This document shows, piece after piece, positions 50,920 through 61,551 of a DNA stretch of 64,000 nucleotides (within the stretch, counting starts at the first letter, position 1; every line of letters starts with the position of its first letter). Source of the DNA: Tetrapyrgos nigripes. Lineage: Eukaryota > Basidiomycota > Agaricomycetes > Agaricales > Campanellaceae. The stretch covers positions 186,001 to 250,000 of the forward strand of contig JAACJM010000010.1 in NCBI GenBank assembly GCA_013368315.1. Reading direction: 5' to 3'. Below the pieces are notes generated by a model. That model had not been told where the DNA came from, made no database searches, and saw nothing but the letters and a program-made list of their open reading frames with translations. The translations under genes were made by a program, and so were the position numbers.

Positions 50920-52020
50920 CAGTGAAAATTGACACTGCAAAAAACCACTAATATCAGCTCAAATCTGCGCGAAAATGAGCAATCTGCATTTGCGCAGATT
51001 ACGCAGACCAGCACAGCTAATCACATGGAATTTTGCTTTTTGCAGAATTCCTCTGCACATATCTGCGAGCTTCTGAGCAGTATTCGATGGCTGGTTCAGG
51101 TTTCCTCAGATTTACTCAGTTTATGACAGTTATCCACAGACATTAGCAGAAGATAGTACTGTATTGGATAGACCTATACTAATTACATTGCTGCTACCCT
51201 ACCCTGCGCATTTCTGCACATTACCGCCCATTACTGCCATTCCCTGCCTCTCCACCATTTCCCACCTATGGTTTACCTGAACTCCAGACTCAAGGCACAG
51301 ATTACCTAGATAGAAGAGGAATATAAGTGAAAGAATTTGGCAAGTTATGAGTACAACGACTTACCAGGCTGCAGATATAGCCGCTCTGACGTAAACTAGA
51401 ACAAGAGATAAATTTCGTGAGTGTCTCTTCTGGAGAGATGTGATGTGGACTACGCATGAGAATAACATTGAGTATTGCAGCGTTCGAGGCCTACAGGTAT
51501 CATTAGCACTGTGAGTGTGAAGTAACATGTCACAAACACACCATTAAACCCTTGAAAGAAAACAGAACGCGTCCCAGTGACCTAATGCAAGAATATCGTT
51601 GTGCGTCTGACATGTCTTATCCGAGTTGTGACTTTGCAATGACTGCAAGTGGCCTTAAAAGCAAGTATAGAGTCGTTGGAGCATCAGAGGAACAAGGCAG
51701 GGTGAAGTAGGAGGGGGAAAGGAAGGTGATGGAAGTGGGGGAAGAGAAGCAAGCAACTTCTCCCCAGAGTCTCAAGTATATGATAGCGGAGTTATCTTTC
51801 TTTCTCACATTGTCAATGTCAGGCACACTAAATCAAATGCCAAACCACACTAACACGTTGAAGAAAACAAGAGCAGAAAGCAGAAGAAATATCAGCGGAA
51901 TTCTGCGCATCTCAGAGTTTCTCTGAGTACCCAGATTGAGGCCAGATATGCACAGATTAGCGACTATTCTCACGGAAATATGACTTTTGGAGCAGATTTG
52001 CACAGTGTCAATTTTCACTG
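50920..52020. mobile_element. Nested non-autonomous DNA transposon with terminal inverted repeats
   Basis: A 1,101-bp insertion inside the right LTR. The left end is cagtgaaaattgacactg (50920-50937); the right end is its exact reverse complement, cagtgtcaattttcactg (52003-52020). The LTR sequence gggttcaggcc is present on both sides (50909-50919 and 52021-52031), an 11-bp duplication if the element starts at CAGTG, shorter if flanking C/G bases belong to it. No transposase frame is present. Near the ends there are many TCTGC/GCAGA-type motifs (for example ctgcatttgcgcagattacg, and gcagatttgcacag at the right end), probably subterminal transposase sites. CAGTG ends recall hAT or KDZ elements, but 11 bp is longer than their usual 8-bp duplication and nearer to MULE lengths, so no superfamily is assigned. 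Confidence 0.88.
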
Positions 52021-52031
52021 GGGTTCAGGCC

Positions 52032-52225
52032 TCAAGCTGATGACTAAGAAAGAAATAAAAGAGTTGATTTGACTACTGACTACGATACAAAAAGACAACT
52101 TATATACTAAATCAGTAAGATGGAATAAAAGGGAAACTTGTAAGAACTGGACGTAACAAATGATGTAAGTTAGAGTATGACAAGACAAATAAGATAAATG
52201 CCTAAATATGGAGGAGATCGTTACA
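52032..52225 (-). repeat. 5' LTR, main part right of the nested element
   Basis: Continues the right LTR after the duplicated gggttcaggcc, from tcaagctgatgac to gatcgttaca. It keeps more CG dinucleotides than the left copy (acgata, ggacgtaac). It is followed directly by the second target-duplication copy CTTGA. Confidence 0.9.
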
Positions 52226-52230
52226 CTTGA

Positions 52231-52544
52231 CCTTCTCAGTTTGTGCAATTTTGACCTCCACTGGGATGTAGATTTGCTATTCTACATGTTCAGGTGACTT
52301 TTTCAGAGGGAAACGAGTCCAAAGGCTCTTGGGTTGTAAGTTGTGTCTCTAAAAACATGACTAATTTTACAGAAGCAGGTCATGTCAGTGCACGCTGTGT
52401 CAGGCTGATAACAGACCCCTACTCAACACTTCATAGGGATCTGGTAGGCTCAGTTCCATCCGTTCAGTTCAAACTCCGCCAGGGTCTAGGGGTCTGGCTC
52501 TGAGAGACTAGGGAATCTTTGCATGACCCATTAAGACTAAACAC
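52231..52544. other. Spacer between LTR element and inverted-repeat element
   Basis: No gene is supported. The segment ends ttaagactaaacactattca, which resembles in reverse complement the sequence at 54242-54268 and appears to be the left flank of the inverted-repeat insertion. Confidence 0.4.
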
Positions 52545-53272
52545 TATTCACCCACCAAAAACGCAGAGCACGTGACCTTTCTGCAGGGCTCGCGCAGCGC
52601 TAAGTCCCCTCTCCTCTTCGTACTGCTTCTGTATCACCTCAAATACTGAGAAATACGTTCGCATATGGATATAAGTAGTACAAAATTAGCATTCAAGTAC
52701 ATATCTGGAGAAAAATGCGACTTTGACATGTTAACAAAGCTTTTTGGCCCAGTAGTAGCCCAGAATAGCAATGTGGCGAGGTTTTGGTGACTAGAACTCT
52801 TGTGAAAGTTCTTCTGTAGTCAACCTGCATTCATTTAAGCATGAAGAAAGGTCTGCAAAGACATTCAGATCCTGCAATAGTAACAGCACATGAAGAATTA
52901 ATTAGACAACCAGTCCTTCCTTTGCTTGTCTATTTGCAGCCTCCGGAAGCACAGAACCTGCTGGGCGCCATTTGTTGCTTCCCTTCAGAAATGCAAGCCA
53001 CTTTTAAAGGACCTCTCCCACTTGTGCACAACAGGATATACTACTTACTGGGTAAAAAGCTTTATGAATGTGTCAAAGTCGTGTTTTTCTCCAGATATGT
53101 ATTAAAATATTAATTTTGTACTACTTGTATACATATGTGAGCGTATTTGTTGGTATTTGAGGTGACACAGAAGCGGTACGAGGAGGAGAGGGGACTTAGC
53201 GCTGTGCAAGCCCCGCAGAAAGGTGACATGTAGGTCACGTGCTCTGTGGTTTTGGTGGGTGAATAATTCATG
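52545..53272. mobile_element. Long inverted-repeat (foldback/MITE-like) element
   Basis: Two arms of about 225 bp in opposite orientation: left about 52545-52765, right about 53035-53272. Matching blocks include caccccaccaaaa-type ends (cacccaccaaaa against ttttggtgggtg), cagagcacgtgacc, cagcgctaagtcccctctcc, atatctggagaaaaa and cgactttgaca. The arms differ by perhaps 15%, including a small indel near acgtgacc. The centre (about 270 bp) has a 90-residue frame at 52841-53113 with no recognisable domain, so it looks non-autonomous. A transcript through it would fold into a long hairpin. Confidence 0.8.
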
Positions 53273-53289
53273 GGTACTGGCAATGCCTC

Positions 53290-54340
53290 TGACAAAGTTG
53301 TGGCACTTACATAAGCAGTTTCATGGATTTTGATGGACCTCGCAGTAACCTCAGTGTAGGCAAGCATTACAATGTATATTACTGCAAGAAACCTAGTAGA
53401 ACCACTACGAGAGATGTATCCTAGAATATAGAGTAGTATAAAGTACCTTACTCAGGTTAATGCATGTTTATTCTCCATCAGAATCGTCAGAGAAATGATC
53501 ATCAATCTGCACCATCTTGACATCACCCCTTTCCTCACCACTACCATGTGTGCCCGTTGCTGAAATCTCACTGGCATCTCCTCCAGCTTCCAAGTGCTCT
53601 CTGAGCAGCTCTCGCACCACCTTCAACTTCTCAGCCTTCACCAAACTGATGCCTCTTTTGGTATGTTTCTCCCTTTAGAACGATGCCATTGGTGTCACAG
53701 GGCAGTCAGAAATATGTTCGGGCGTGTCATTTTCGTTCCAAATACGTAGTACCTGGCTCTGTTGGCTTTGAGTACGTCGGTGACGTGGTCCTTGGAAGCG
53801 AAGGGACTTTGAGACGCGTCCCATGGTGAGCGACGGTGAAGAACGCGACGCGTTTTTCAGGTTATGTAAGCCAAAAGAATATTTTTTGAGTGCACCTGAT
53901 GTGGGTCTCCCAGCACCATATTTGGCTCACTTTTGTAGCCAATAATTCTCTATAAATCATTTTGTAAGTATTCTCCGTTACGCTTTCAAGTCGCGCCGCC
54001 AAAATAGGTGAGTTATGGTATCTATAGAGAGGACGCAGATAATTTTTTGAGATCTGTAACGGAGAATACATGTAAAACGTATCAAAAAGAACATCCCGCA
54101 TAATCCTCAAGAGCTGCGTCGCTGAGGGAAGGCTGCAGTAGGTGCATTCCATCTTACATTGACGCGCTCCGCTAAAATTAGGTGGCTATGCAAAAGTGTC
54201 GGAGTTTAAAAGTCGCAGGGATTGCCAATTTGCCAGTACCCAGTGAATAGCGTTTAGTCTCATTAAGGCTGACGGATCATGTGAGTGTGACCGACGCGAA
54301 GCTGACCTAAGCGATTGCAAGGTTGGACCTTCTCAGTCAG
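53290..54340. repeat. Mosaic of short diverged repeats, no gene supported
   Basis: Related short blocks recur: gtcgcgccgccaaaatagg at about 53989 and gacgcgctccgctaaaatt at about 54156, both followed by a gagttatgg or ggctatgc motif, and a weaker match at about 53846 (gacgcgtttttcaggttatg). A 14-bp inverted pair, gtattctccgttac (about 53968) and gtaacggagaatac (about 54056), could form a hairpin. The minus strand near 53470-53700 encodes a Glu/Ser-rich stretch that might be a decayed gene, but no open frame supports it. Confidence 0.5.
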
Positions 54341-54351
54341 ACATTGACAAG

Positions 54352-55908
54352 ATGGTGACCACTGGACTCATAGAAGGAGAGATGAACCTTCATCAAAGTG
54401 GCTTAGCTGATGCTGCCTTTGAAGAAGGTTTATATAGCACTGGAATAGCCACCCTTGGCCGCCTGCGTTCGCCAAAAAACGCGCCTTCCCCGTGAGCTGA
54501 CTCTTTCTTCTCTTTGCCATGTTGATGCAAACGGAGCTACAGATATCACATTGATCAGCTGCTATATATTGCTCTGTATCCTCCCTCTCTTGGCAAGGAA
54601 AACAACGTTCCAGAGACTCCAGCTTCTCCTAGCAAAGACAAGCGTCTCAAAGAACTCTTCGCTTTTTCATCTGAAGATGTCGTTGCTGCTCAAAACCTTT
54701 TGTTTTCGTTTGCCATTACAAATACTCCCGAAAAGATTCTTCGTGCTCTACCATCCTATTCCACCGAAACACGTAAACCATTGAGGGATGTTGACGACCT
54801 CGACTCGCTTTTCGCAAAGGAAGCGCACCAGACCTTTACAACGCGCTGTAAAAATTGCTGGAGCATTCTTGGCGAAGGATTTGTCCCTCGTGTCATGCAG
54901 CGTGCGCAGCAAAGGGGTAAAGATGAGATCTTATACCAGCGAGATACAGATGAGCTTGATGTCGAGCTAAGCCCACTATCCTACAATGCCTTGCCAATTT
55001 TCGACTGGCTTCTGACCTTATTTGAACGCGATGAAATGCAAACCGAAGAACAGCAATTGCGTAGGTTGAATACCTCTTCTTGTTTCACAAGAGCTGACAA
55101 TTCACCAGCACGCCACTCTCCTTTATTTCTCAGCAGCATCCCGCCCTCTCCGAACGGTAAAGGAGTGCGGTGGGAATCTGACGGTCCTGTCGGGGTGCTT
55201 TTTCATACCTTGCAATTTGATGAAAGAGGAAAGGCACTTGGGGCTAGGCTCCTGTCGCTGGTATGCATCTTGTCTCCCTTGTCGAGAATGGACTTCTGAT
55301 ATCATTTACAGCTGATAAATCTTGCCTCGACTACTCACACCGACTTTGCTTCATTTGTGACTACAATCTTCACCCGGTTGTCAACGGATACAGTTGAAGT
55401 CTTCATGGATATGCTATCAAGGATGCCACCATCTTTGCCCGTCTTGAGGGTCAGGATCTCGATTTTGCAAAAGCTATTAGGCTCGAAATCATCCCAGGCT
55501 CCGACCTCAGCTCGCCCTAAGCCACAAGCTCGCGCTAGACCCAGGCCAGTCCGTCGTGTTGCCACAAATGCAGAGGAACCGAAGCAGAACGAAGAGTCTG
55601 CCGCTCAAATAGCACCGACAGCAACCTCTATCGCTAGCAATCCATTGCTGCCTTCCTTCACCGAGATCTCAAGAGCCATGGAGGCCTCGTCTCATTGCTT
55701 CCCTGATGCCAATCTATCTCCATCTCAGCTTCAATCTGAGCTGTTGTTAGGCTATGGGCAGTACCAGCAGCAGATCCCCCTCGAGTCGAGAGATAAAGAT
55801 TGGCTCGCCTTTCTCGGTGATGGCATCTGGGCACCATTTTTAGATAGCTTGCTTGATTACCGGGAGGTTTTGAATGGTTTCTTGACAATTTGGAAAGAAT
55901 CACTGTGA
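54352..55908 (+). CDS. Uncharacterised protein
   Basis: Three exons from ATG 54352 to TGA 55906-55908, about 450 residues. Exon 1 reads MVTTGLIEGEMNLHQSGLAD onward to SPKNAPSP; a GTGAGC donor near 54492 joins YHIDQLLYIALYPPSLGKEN. The middle has NVPETPASPSKDKRLKELF, ITNTPEKILRALPSYSTETR, WSILGEGFVPRVMQRAQQRG and YNALPIFDWLLTLFERDE. The last exon carries INLASTTHTDFASFVTTIF, a basic Arg/Pro/Gln linker, and ends KDWLAFLGDGIWAPFLDSLL. A mostly helical globular protein is suggested. I do not recognise the family. It borders the repeat island, but codon usage and splicing look like the host genes. Confidence 0.62.
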
Positions 55909-56012
55909 CTTCATATGTATATTGTATCATACAGGTAGATCTATCTAATCTAACATACTGTACGTCGCAGTTCCCACTGCGCAGATTTGCAACACAAACT
56001 TCATTTGCGATA

Positions 56013-59000
56013 TCAACCACTGTCGCTAGATGCATCAGATTCCTCAACCTCCGAGTTACGCAGATCAACGTCAATCAATTCATCGCCTTCATCTACCAGA
56101 TCCTTCTCTCCTTTCTGCTTTCGCCACATGTTAGCTAGAAACACCGTATCGCTGGCTTGTTCAACGCTCTTGTCCTGGCGTATCCTCACAAAACGCGGAA
56201 AACGCAGACTTAAACCTTTGGAAGACGAAACTAACCCCAGCGCCGCAACTGAGACTGGACTGACGGTCACCCTACAAAAGCACAAGCAAAGATCGTTCAA
56301 TCCCGGGCCGAATACACAACCAACAGGAGAGCTCACTCTGCACCGCGTATCTCCCACACCTCTTGAGGTTTGAAGTAAACATCCGGCTTGAGGCCTGACC
56401 AGGATGATGGGTCTTAAAGAAAGGACGACACAGATACTCTTCACTGACCACCGGTCTCACAATTCCACTCTGAAACTCGGGAGCACAATTCCGAGTCTTC
56501 CGACAGATTGTAACGTTCGCTAAGAGCCTTCAATAAAGTGTCAATATCGGGTAGAACAGTGTTACACTGTTAAGATTGAATGAAAACGCCCTGAAGTTTG
56601 AATAAAAATCACCTTGTAAAAGTTGTCACTGAAACCTGAAGCAAACGTCAGACTGTCATGGGGCCTCGTGAAGGGAGCAGCGTATTTACTTACCTGACAT
56701 GCATTTGCAAACGCCGACAACACGGCCTTTCTTTGCATCCCAAACTCCCAAAAGTATGGGACTCCACCACTGAGCCTTTCTTCCGTTTCCATGCCAAGCA
56801 CCAATAGGTACCAAATCTAAAGAGTCGCCAAGACCATTCACGTAGTCTTTCTTCAGTTTCATCCAAGCGTAAGTTCGCTTATCCGCATCGTAAACCGCTA
56901 GCAAGGGTTTGACCCGTTCTTGAGGTTGTTGTTTGACTGTCTCGTTGTCAAGAAGCTGAAGACCCGCAGTCAGAGATCTGGTTTGAAACGAATGTGTTCT
57001 CTCTTTACCTTGACCATCAAGCCCTCTGTATCTCGACGACCGACATCAGATTCCCAAAATTCTTCAATTGACGTTTTACCATCTTCGCTATCACAACTTT
57101 CGACATGCTGAAACCTAGCCAACTCTTTTCGCTCCGGAACAAAAGGTGGAAAGTGTTCGCGCAGAAGAGCGCGTCGTGAACGAAATGGATGCGTAAGGAG
57201 AGCCTGTGTGTAACAATCAATAGAGATGAGCTCAAAGATCATCATCAAACACATACTTGTTCGTTCAGATACATCAAATCAAACACAAAGACACCAACAT
57301 CAGCTGAGACATCTCCCAATCTGACATCTTTTCTTGCACGGCTCGCAAGAGTCTGGAAATCTTTGAGAGAACCATCAGCTGGATTAATGGCAACAATCTC
57401 GGAATCCATGATGAAGGATTGAATCTCCGTATTACGCCCACACATTTCTTCTACGAGTGCGACCACATCTGGATACTGCATGAAGAGACGTATGAGCTAC
57501 GAATGATTCAGAGCAAAGGCGGAAGACAGACCTTAGAGGTCATGTCCTCCAAATGTCTCGAGAATAACCGAACCATGATATGGCCGTCCACCTGCCGATG
57601 CGCATGAATCTGAGCCCGTTGTCCATCATACTTCAGCTCAGCAGTGAAAGGCAGCCCCTTCAAACGCTCGTACACTTCTTCAAAGGAACGAATGGGTGTG
57701 CCGAGCGTAGGATATATCGGTATTCCTGTCGCAAAAAATGAGAACTTGGAGGGAAGATTAAAGAAAGTGACGTACCCACGGTCAAAGGTACCTTCTGGGC
57801 CAACATCTCCAAACCATCTTCTATCAGACTGCCCAATATGTGTTCGTAATCAGGATGCTGAACAAAAACTTTCCGCACAAGGGTTTCTGATTCTTTACAC
57901 GCAGCATTCAGAGTTTCTCTGGCAGTGTCAATGTTTTTGCCTTTCTTGGATTCGCCGTTGAGTGGCTGGATGGTTGCCAACGTTTTGGCAGATACATGAT
58001 AGGGGCAAGGTGTAGAACCCCGACAAGGAGAAGACAAGACAAAACATCTCGCCAACGCCGTCAGTAAAGATGTTCTTACGGCCCCTACTCGAAGGTTCTG
58101 AGATAAGGTGCGTGCAAGAAATCTCGATTCTTCCCCTTTCGCAGCCACTAACAGCGTTTCAACAAGCTTCTGCTTCTGTTTGGCAGCACCTTGGCCATGC
58201 GAAGTTGCAATCTTGTACATTGTCTTGTAGACGAAAGAGACCAACAAGGGAGGATGGGGGATGAGGGTCCGCGTGTTGGATTTGGCAGCAAAAGCGACAT
58301 CTCCTATGTCACCAAAGTTATTGTATAGTTTTCTGAGAGCAGATGGTGTTAGACCAGAAACGTGCTGGATTGCTTGGGAGATGACTGAAGGTCCGATGTT
58401 TAACTCCAAGGAAGAGTAGGGAGGTGACATGGTGTTTGACAGGAGATATATGGCAGGTAGAAGTGACTGAGAATGACGGGTAAGGATTACACGAAATGCA
58501 TTGCTTAACGTATCGAGGATAGTGATTCTTGAGCGGGTAGCACAAACAGTAGACAGTGCGTGGGCGAGAAAGGAGTAGGGTATTTCGAGAGAGGATGGTA
58601 ATTCATAGGTTTCTGGGTCAAATGTGGCGCAGTCCGCGGAGAGCGTTGCGTATGATGGAGGTAAGGCATCTGCAGCTGCGACCTTTACCTGTATGAATTT
58701 GACGGGAGATGTAAGAGAGCGAGGAATCGGAGTCTCTTTTGCTACTTTCACTTCGGTTTCCGAGGAAGGTATGACGGGGTCCCCCAGCAAATCAACATCT
58801 ATAATTTCAGGCGATCCTTTATGGATCTTCGGCACCATAGGATTGGTCCTGTGAAATCAGGAACTGAGATTTTGGAGCCAACAAAGGACGGGTGCTTTCA
58901 CTTACGGTTTTGAACTACTAGGTTGTTGATCATGATGGGAAGAAGCGAAGAAAGTATCCAGACGAGTCTGACCGGGTGAAGTTTTCTGACCGGATGAAGT

Positions 59001-59054
59001 TTTAGTACGCTTCGATTTTGCCGGAGTCGACGACGAGGCGGGACGCTTGCTCAT
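56013..59054 (-). CDS. DNA ligase I
   Basis: Minus strand, ATG 59054, stop 56015-56013, about ten exons. The ATP-dependent ligase joins Okazaki fragments and repair nicks in the nucleus. The N-terminus is basic (MSKRPASSSTPAKSKRTKTS), which fits nuclear import, and contains a PCNA-binding box in QTRLDTFFASS. The helical DNA-binding domain has ILGSLIEDGLEMLAQKVPL and LTPSALRKLYNNFGDIGDVA. The adenylation site is in AELKYDGQRAQIH, where Lys of KYDG takes AMP. Further nucleotidyltransferase motifs: IMDSEIVAINPADGSLKDFQ, VGVFVFDLMYLNEQ, DTEGLMVK, and the OB-domain side TYAWMKLKKDYVNGLGDSLD then LVPIGAWHGNGRKAQWW. An acidic tail ends EESDASSDSG. Equivalent to yeast CDC9. Confidence 0.94.
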
Positions 59055-59817
59055 GGCAACGCTGGATTAAGTCCTGAGACGATGGAAACTGAAACCCAGG
59101 GATTACGTCATGTCCTGCAGGGCAAACATCCGGACTAGTACAATGGATCTACATCTCATCACTTACCATATCATAATGTCTATCTGTGCTGTTTTCAAGT
59201 CTTCTAGTCAGATAGACTCAGTATTCCTAAGTGCGTCATTTGCCTCTCTTCTCTGCAACATCCTGATGCCTACCAACACCCTTCCTTTCTTCACCCTGAA
59301 AGTGCTCCTTACCCTTACCCCAACATGGGCGACAACCTGTGACAATTCACGGTTAGTTTCGGGAATTTGTTGTATACATCAGAATCGAACCTGAGTAGTA
59401 TTTATATCCTTACGGTCCCCTCATTTCCGTCCGTTGCCTGTTGCTATACAAGATAATGGCGATCGTGAAATCCTAGGTGCTAAACTTCCAAGCTGTCCCA
59501 TACTGCATTTAGAAAAAATTTCCTATGTGTGAGATCTCAGATTGCAGACGCGCTTGCCCTTATAAATAACTTGTGTCTTAAAAACCCTACTTGTCATCGG
59601 CTGCGGAAATACGAGCTAACTAGGTTAGGAACACAATCGGTATAAGACTGTGTCCCGACTTTTGCGCGGGAGCTATGTTGCGAAGACGTCAAAACTGGAC
59701 CCTTCAGGCACGGCAACTTATAACATTTCGAATGCCTTAAATATCGACTGGTGCTTGACCAAAGTGAGCCTTTCGCAATCTAACCTTTTCGTTCTATCCT
59801 GCACTTCCAAGACAGTT
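59055..59817. other. Divergent spacer, no gene supported
   Basis: This 763-bp stretch lies between DNA ligase I (minus) and a C2H2 gene (plus) and should include both promoters. A 94-residue frame at 59110-59394 lacks any family signal. Nothing else is recognised. Confidence 0.45.
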
Positions 59818-60697
59818 ATGAACCCCAGCAAGGTAAAATTTCGAATTTATCGCCTGCATTATCCTCTGCCATGGTATCTCATCGAGGAGCACATTTTCAT
59901 TTGCAGGGCAATTATCCTCCCGCTGAATGGTCTGGCCAACAGTATCGGCCTGCGACGAACCAATACCCGTCAACATCCTATAATCAATCAGGCCAGCTTG
60001 AGCCTTCCTACGCAGTGGACAGCACGGGGATGATGCAATACGCTGATTCGTCTTACCCAGGCGCAGGCGTATCGTACCCTCAATCAAGTAACCCAGCCTT
60101 AATGAACCCCTACGCCACTTCTCAGCAGCCCTACTCACCCACACATGCTGCTAGCCACCAATATCCCCACGTTTCGCAACAACACTCCCGTTCACAGACT
60201 GGGCATTCCATGGGCGGTGTACACTCGCAAGCCCCAGGCGCCCACCCCAGTTCCCATCTGCCTCATTCCTCATCCCACTCCACTTCCCATCCATACGGCT
60301 CATCTTACCCTCAGTCTTATCGACACAGATCCCATTCTCAGTCTCAGTCCTACTCTATGCCTCCCGGGATGATGACATCGTCTAGCACTTACCCCGGACC
60401 TACCCAAGTCCCGTTGACGCCAACGACTACCCAATATACCGCGTCCTCGTCACGACCCTTCTCCTGTGACCTCTGTGCACTATCTTTCAACCGTCAACAC
60501 GATCTGAAACGCCACAGAGAGACGCATACCGGTGAAAAACCGTACCTTTGCAACGGAGGGTGTGGAAAGACATTCACAAGGAAAGACGCGCTCAAACGCC
60601 ATCAGGTTCGTTCCCTTTCGCCTCGAGAAAGGATATTCGCTCATTGGTCTTTTAGCTGGTCAAGGGCTGTGGAAAAGTTGACGATGGATGGTCTTGA
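59818..60697 (+). CDS. C2H2 zinc-finger protein with Gln/Ser/His-rich N-terminus
   Basis: Two possible starts: ATG 59818 (MNPSK, then a GTAAAA...TTGCAG intron into GNYPPAEWSGQQ) or ATG 59871 in the same final frame without that intron. I prefer 59818. A long low-complexity region (YPSTSYNQSGQLEPSYAVDS; HSSSHSTSHPYGSSYPQSYR) precedes two C-terminal fingers. Finger 1: FSCDLCALSFNRQHDLKRHR then ETHTGEKP. Finger 2: YLCNGGCGKTFTRKDALKRH, completed across the last intron by QLVKGCGK, giving a C2HC form. The stop is TGA 60695-60697 after KVDDGWS. The HDLKRH...RKDALKRH...VKGC arrangement is common in fungal stress and calcium-type factors. DNA target unknown. Confidence 0.85.
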
Positions 60698-60872
60698 GAG
60701 ATGCAACAGTGGACTTTGAGAGAGAGAGAGTACACAAATCCTGGTGATTTTAGTAGTATCCTACTGACAAGCTTAATTGACAAATAATGTGTATATATAG
60801 TCTATAATCCAGGTGCAGCATGTAAGTAGCAGAACTCGCTTGACAAGGGCAATAAACACGGAACGCACTTTG

Positions 60873-61551
60873 TCAATGCTCAATGGTCTTTTCCAGAATC
60901 CATGCATCATGCGGTTCAATCTTCTTGTAATAATTTTCGTGCAACCCCACCTCCTTGAACCCATGCTTCTCATAAAAGTGTTTTGCTTCGCCGTTGGAGG
61001 TCTGCACATGCAGATAGATTTTGTTTATGCTGGGTTTTGCATGAGAAGCCGCTGCGTCGAGTATGAGTTGAAGAGTCTGTGAGCCCAGTCCTCGAGAGCG
61101 GTATGGCTTGACAGTCACGATTGGTTGAGATTAGAAAAAAAAGGACAAAGCAAGAACGGCACACACAGCTAGTACGCCCATAGTCATCAAGTACAACTGG
61201 ACTTGGTCATTCTTATTCTCAAACCGACAGCATATTGTTCCAACTAGGTAGTTTGATGATTCGTATGTTCAACCTCTGCGCGCGAATCCTCACGTTGTGT
61301 CACCGACCTGGGATATCGTTATAGTACACTGAAGATGTCACATCAAGACGGAAATACACCGAATCATTGCAAGGAACCCTACCGAGTTTGCAAAAGTTTT
61401 CGACATCAAGATTTAATATACCCTCATAGAACTTGTCGGTGTATTTGATGGGGAACAGGACAGAATTCAACTTTCGGACGGTTCCGAGATTGTTGGGGGT
61501 CAAGGATGCGAAGGATACACGAGAACTGTTGGCTTTCGAGTCGGAGGTCAT
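60873..61551 (-). CDS. N-alpha-acetyltransferase 50 (GNAT family)
   Basis: Minus strand, ATG 61551 (MTSDSKANSSRVSFASLTPN), stop 60875-60873, four exons. NAA50 acetylates N-terminal Met-starting peptides, usually docked with the NatA complex at the ribosome. The GNAT order is visible: NLGTVRKLNSVLFPIKYTDK, FYEGILN, VYYNDIPVGTICCRF, VQLYLMTMGVLAPYRSRGLG (acetyl-CoA loop R-x2-G-x-G), INKIYLHVQTSNGEAKHFYE, KHGFKEVGLHENYYKKIEPH. The substrate-side FPIKY and NYYKKIEP match human NAA50's FPVSY and NYYKRIEP. Length (about 180) is normal. The intron before PYRSRG ends in AAG after a long T run near 61140. Confidence 0.92.

Larger units (their letters stand above)
44702..52225 (-). mobile_element. Degenerate Ty3/gypsy-type LTR retrotransposon
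   Basis: A complete insertion on the minus strand: LTRs at both ends (44702-44911 and 50904-52225, the latter interrupted), LTR termini TGT...ACA, and a perfect 5-bp target duplication CTTGA at 44697-44701 and 52226-52230. The element is about 6.4 kb without the nested DNA transposon. Gag precedes pol, and within pol the order is protease, reverse transcriptase, RNase H, integrase and a possible chromodomain, the Ty3/gypsy chromovirus order. All long frames carry stops or shifts, so it cannot move by itself. CG dinucleotides are scarce (about eleven in 46801-47760, against several per 60 bp in flanking genes). No standard primer-binding site beginning TGG is visible beside the right LTR. Confidence 0.93.

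Noticed and set aside
50920..52020. Protein gene in the nested element
   Set aside because: No long open frame and no conserved motif; it is non-coding.
52841..53113. 90-residue frame in the centre of the inverted-repeat element
   Set aside because: No similarity to a transposase or other family; it extends into one inverted arm, so it is probably chance.
53470..53700. Possible minus-strand Glu/Ser-rich coding remnant
   Set aside because: Short, interrupted and without a recognisable domain; left within the repeat mosaic.
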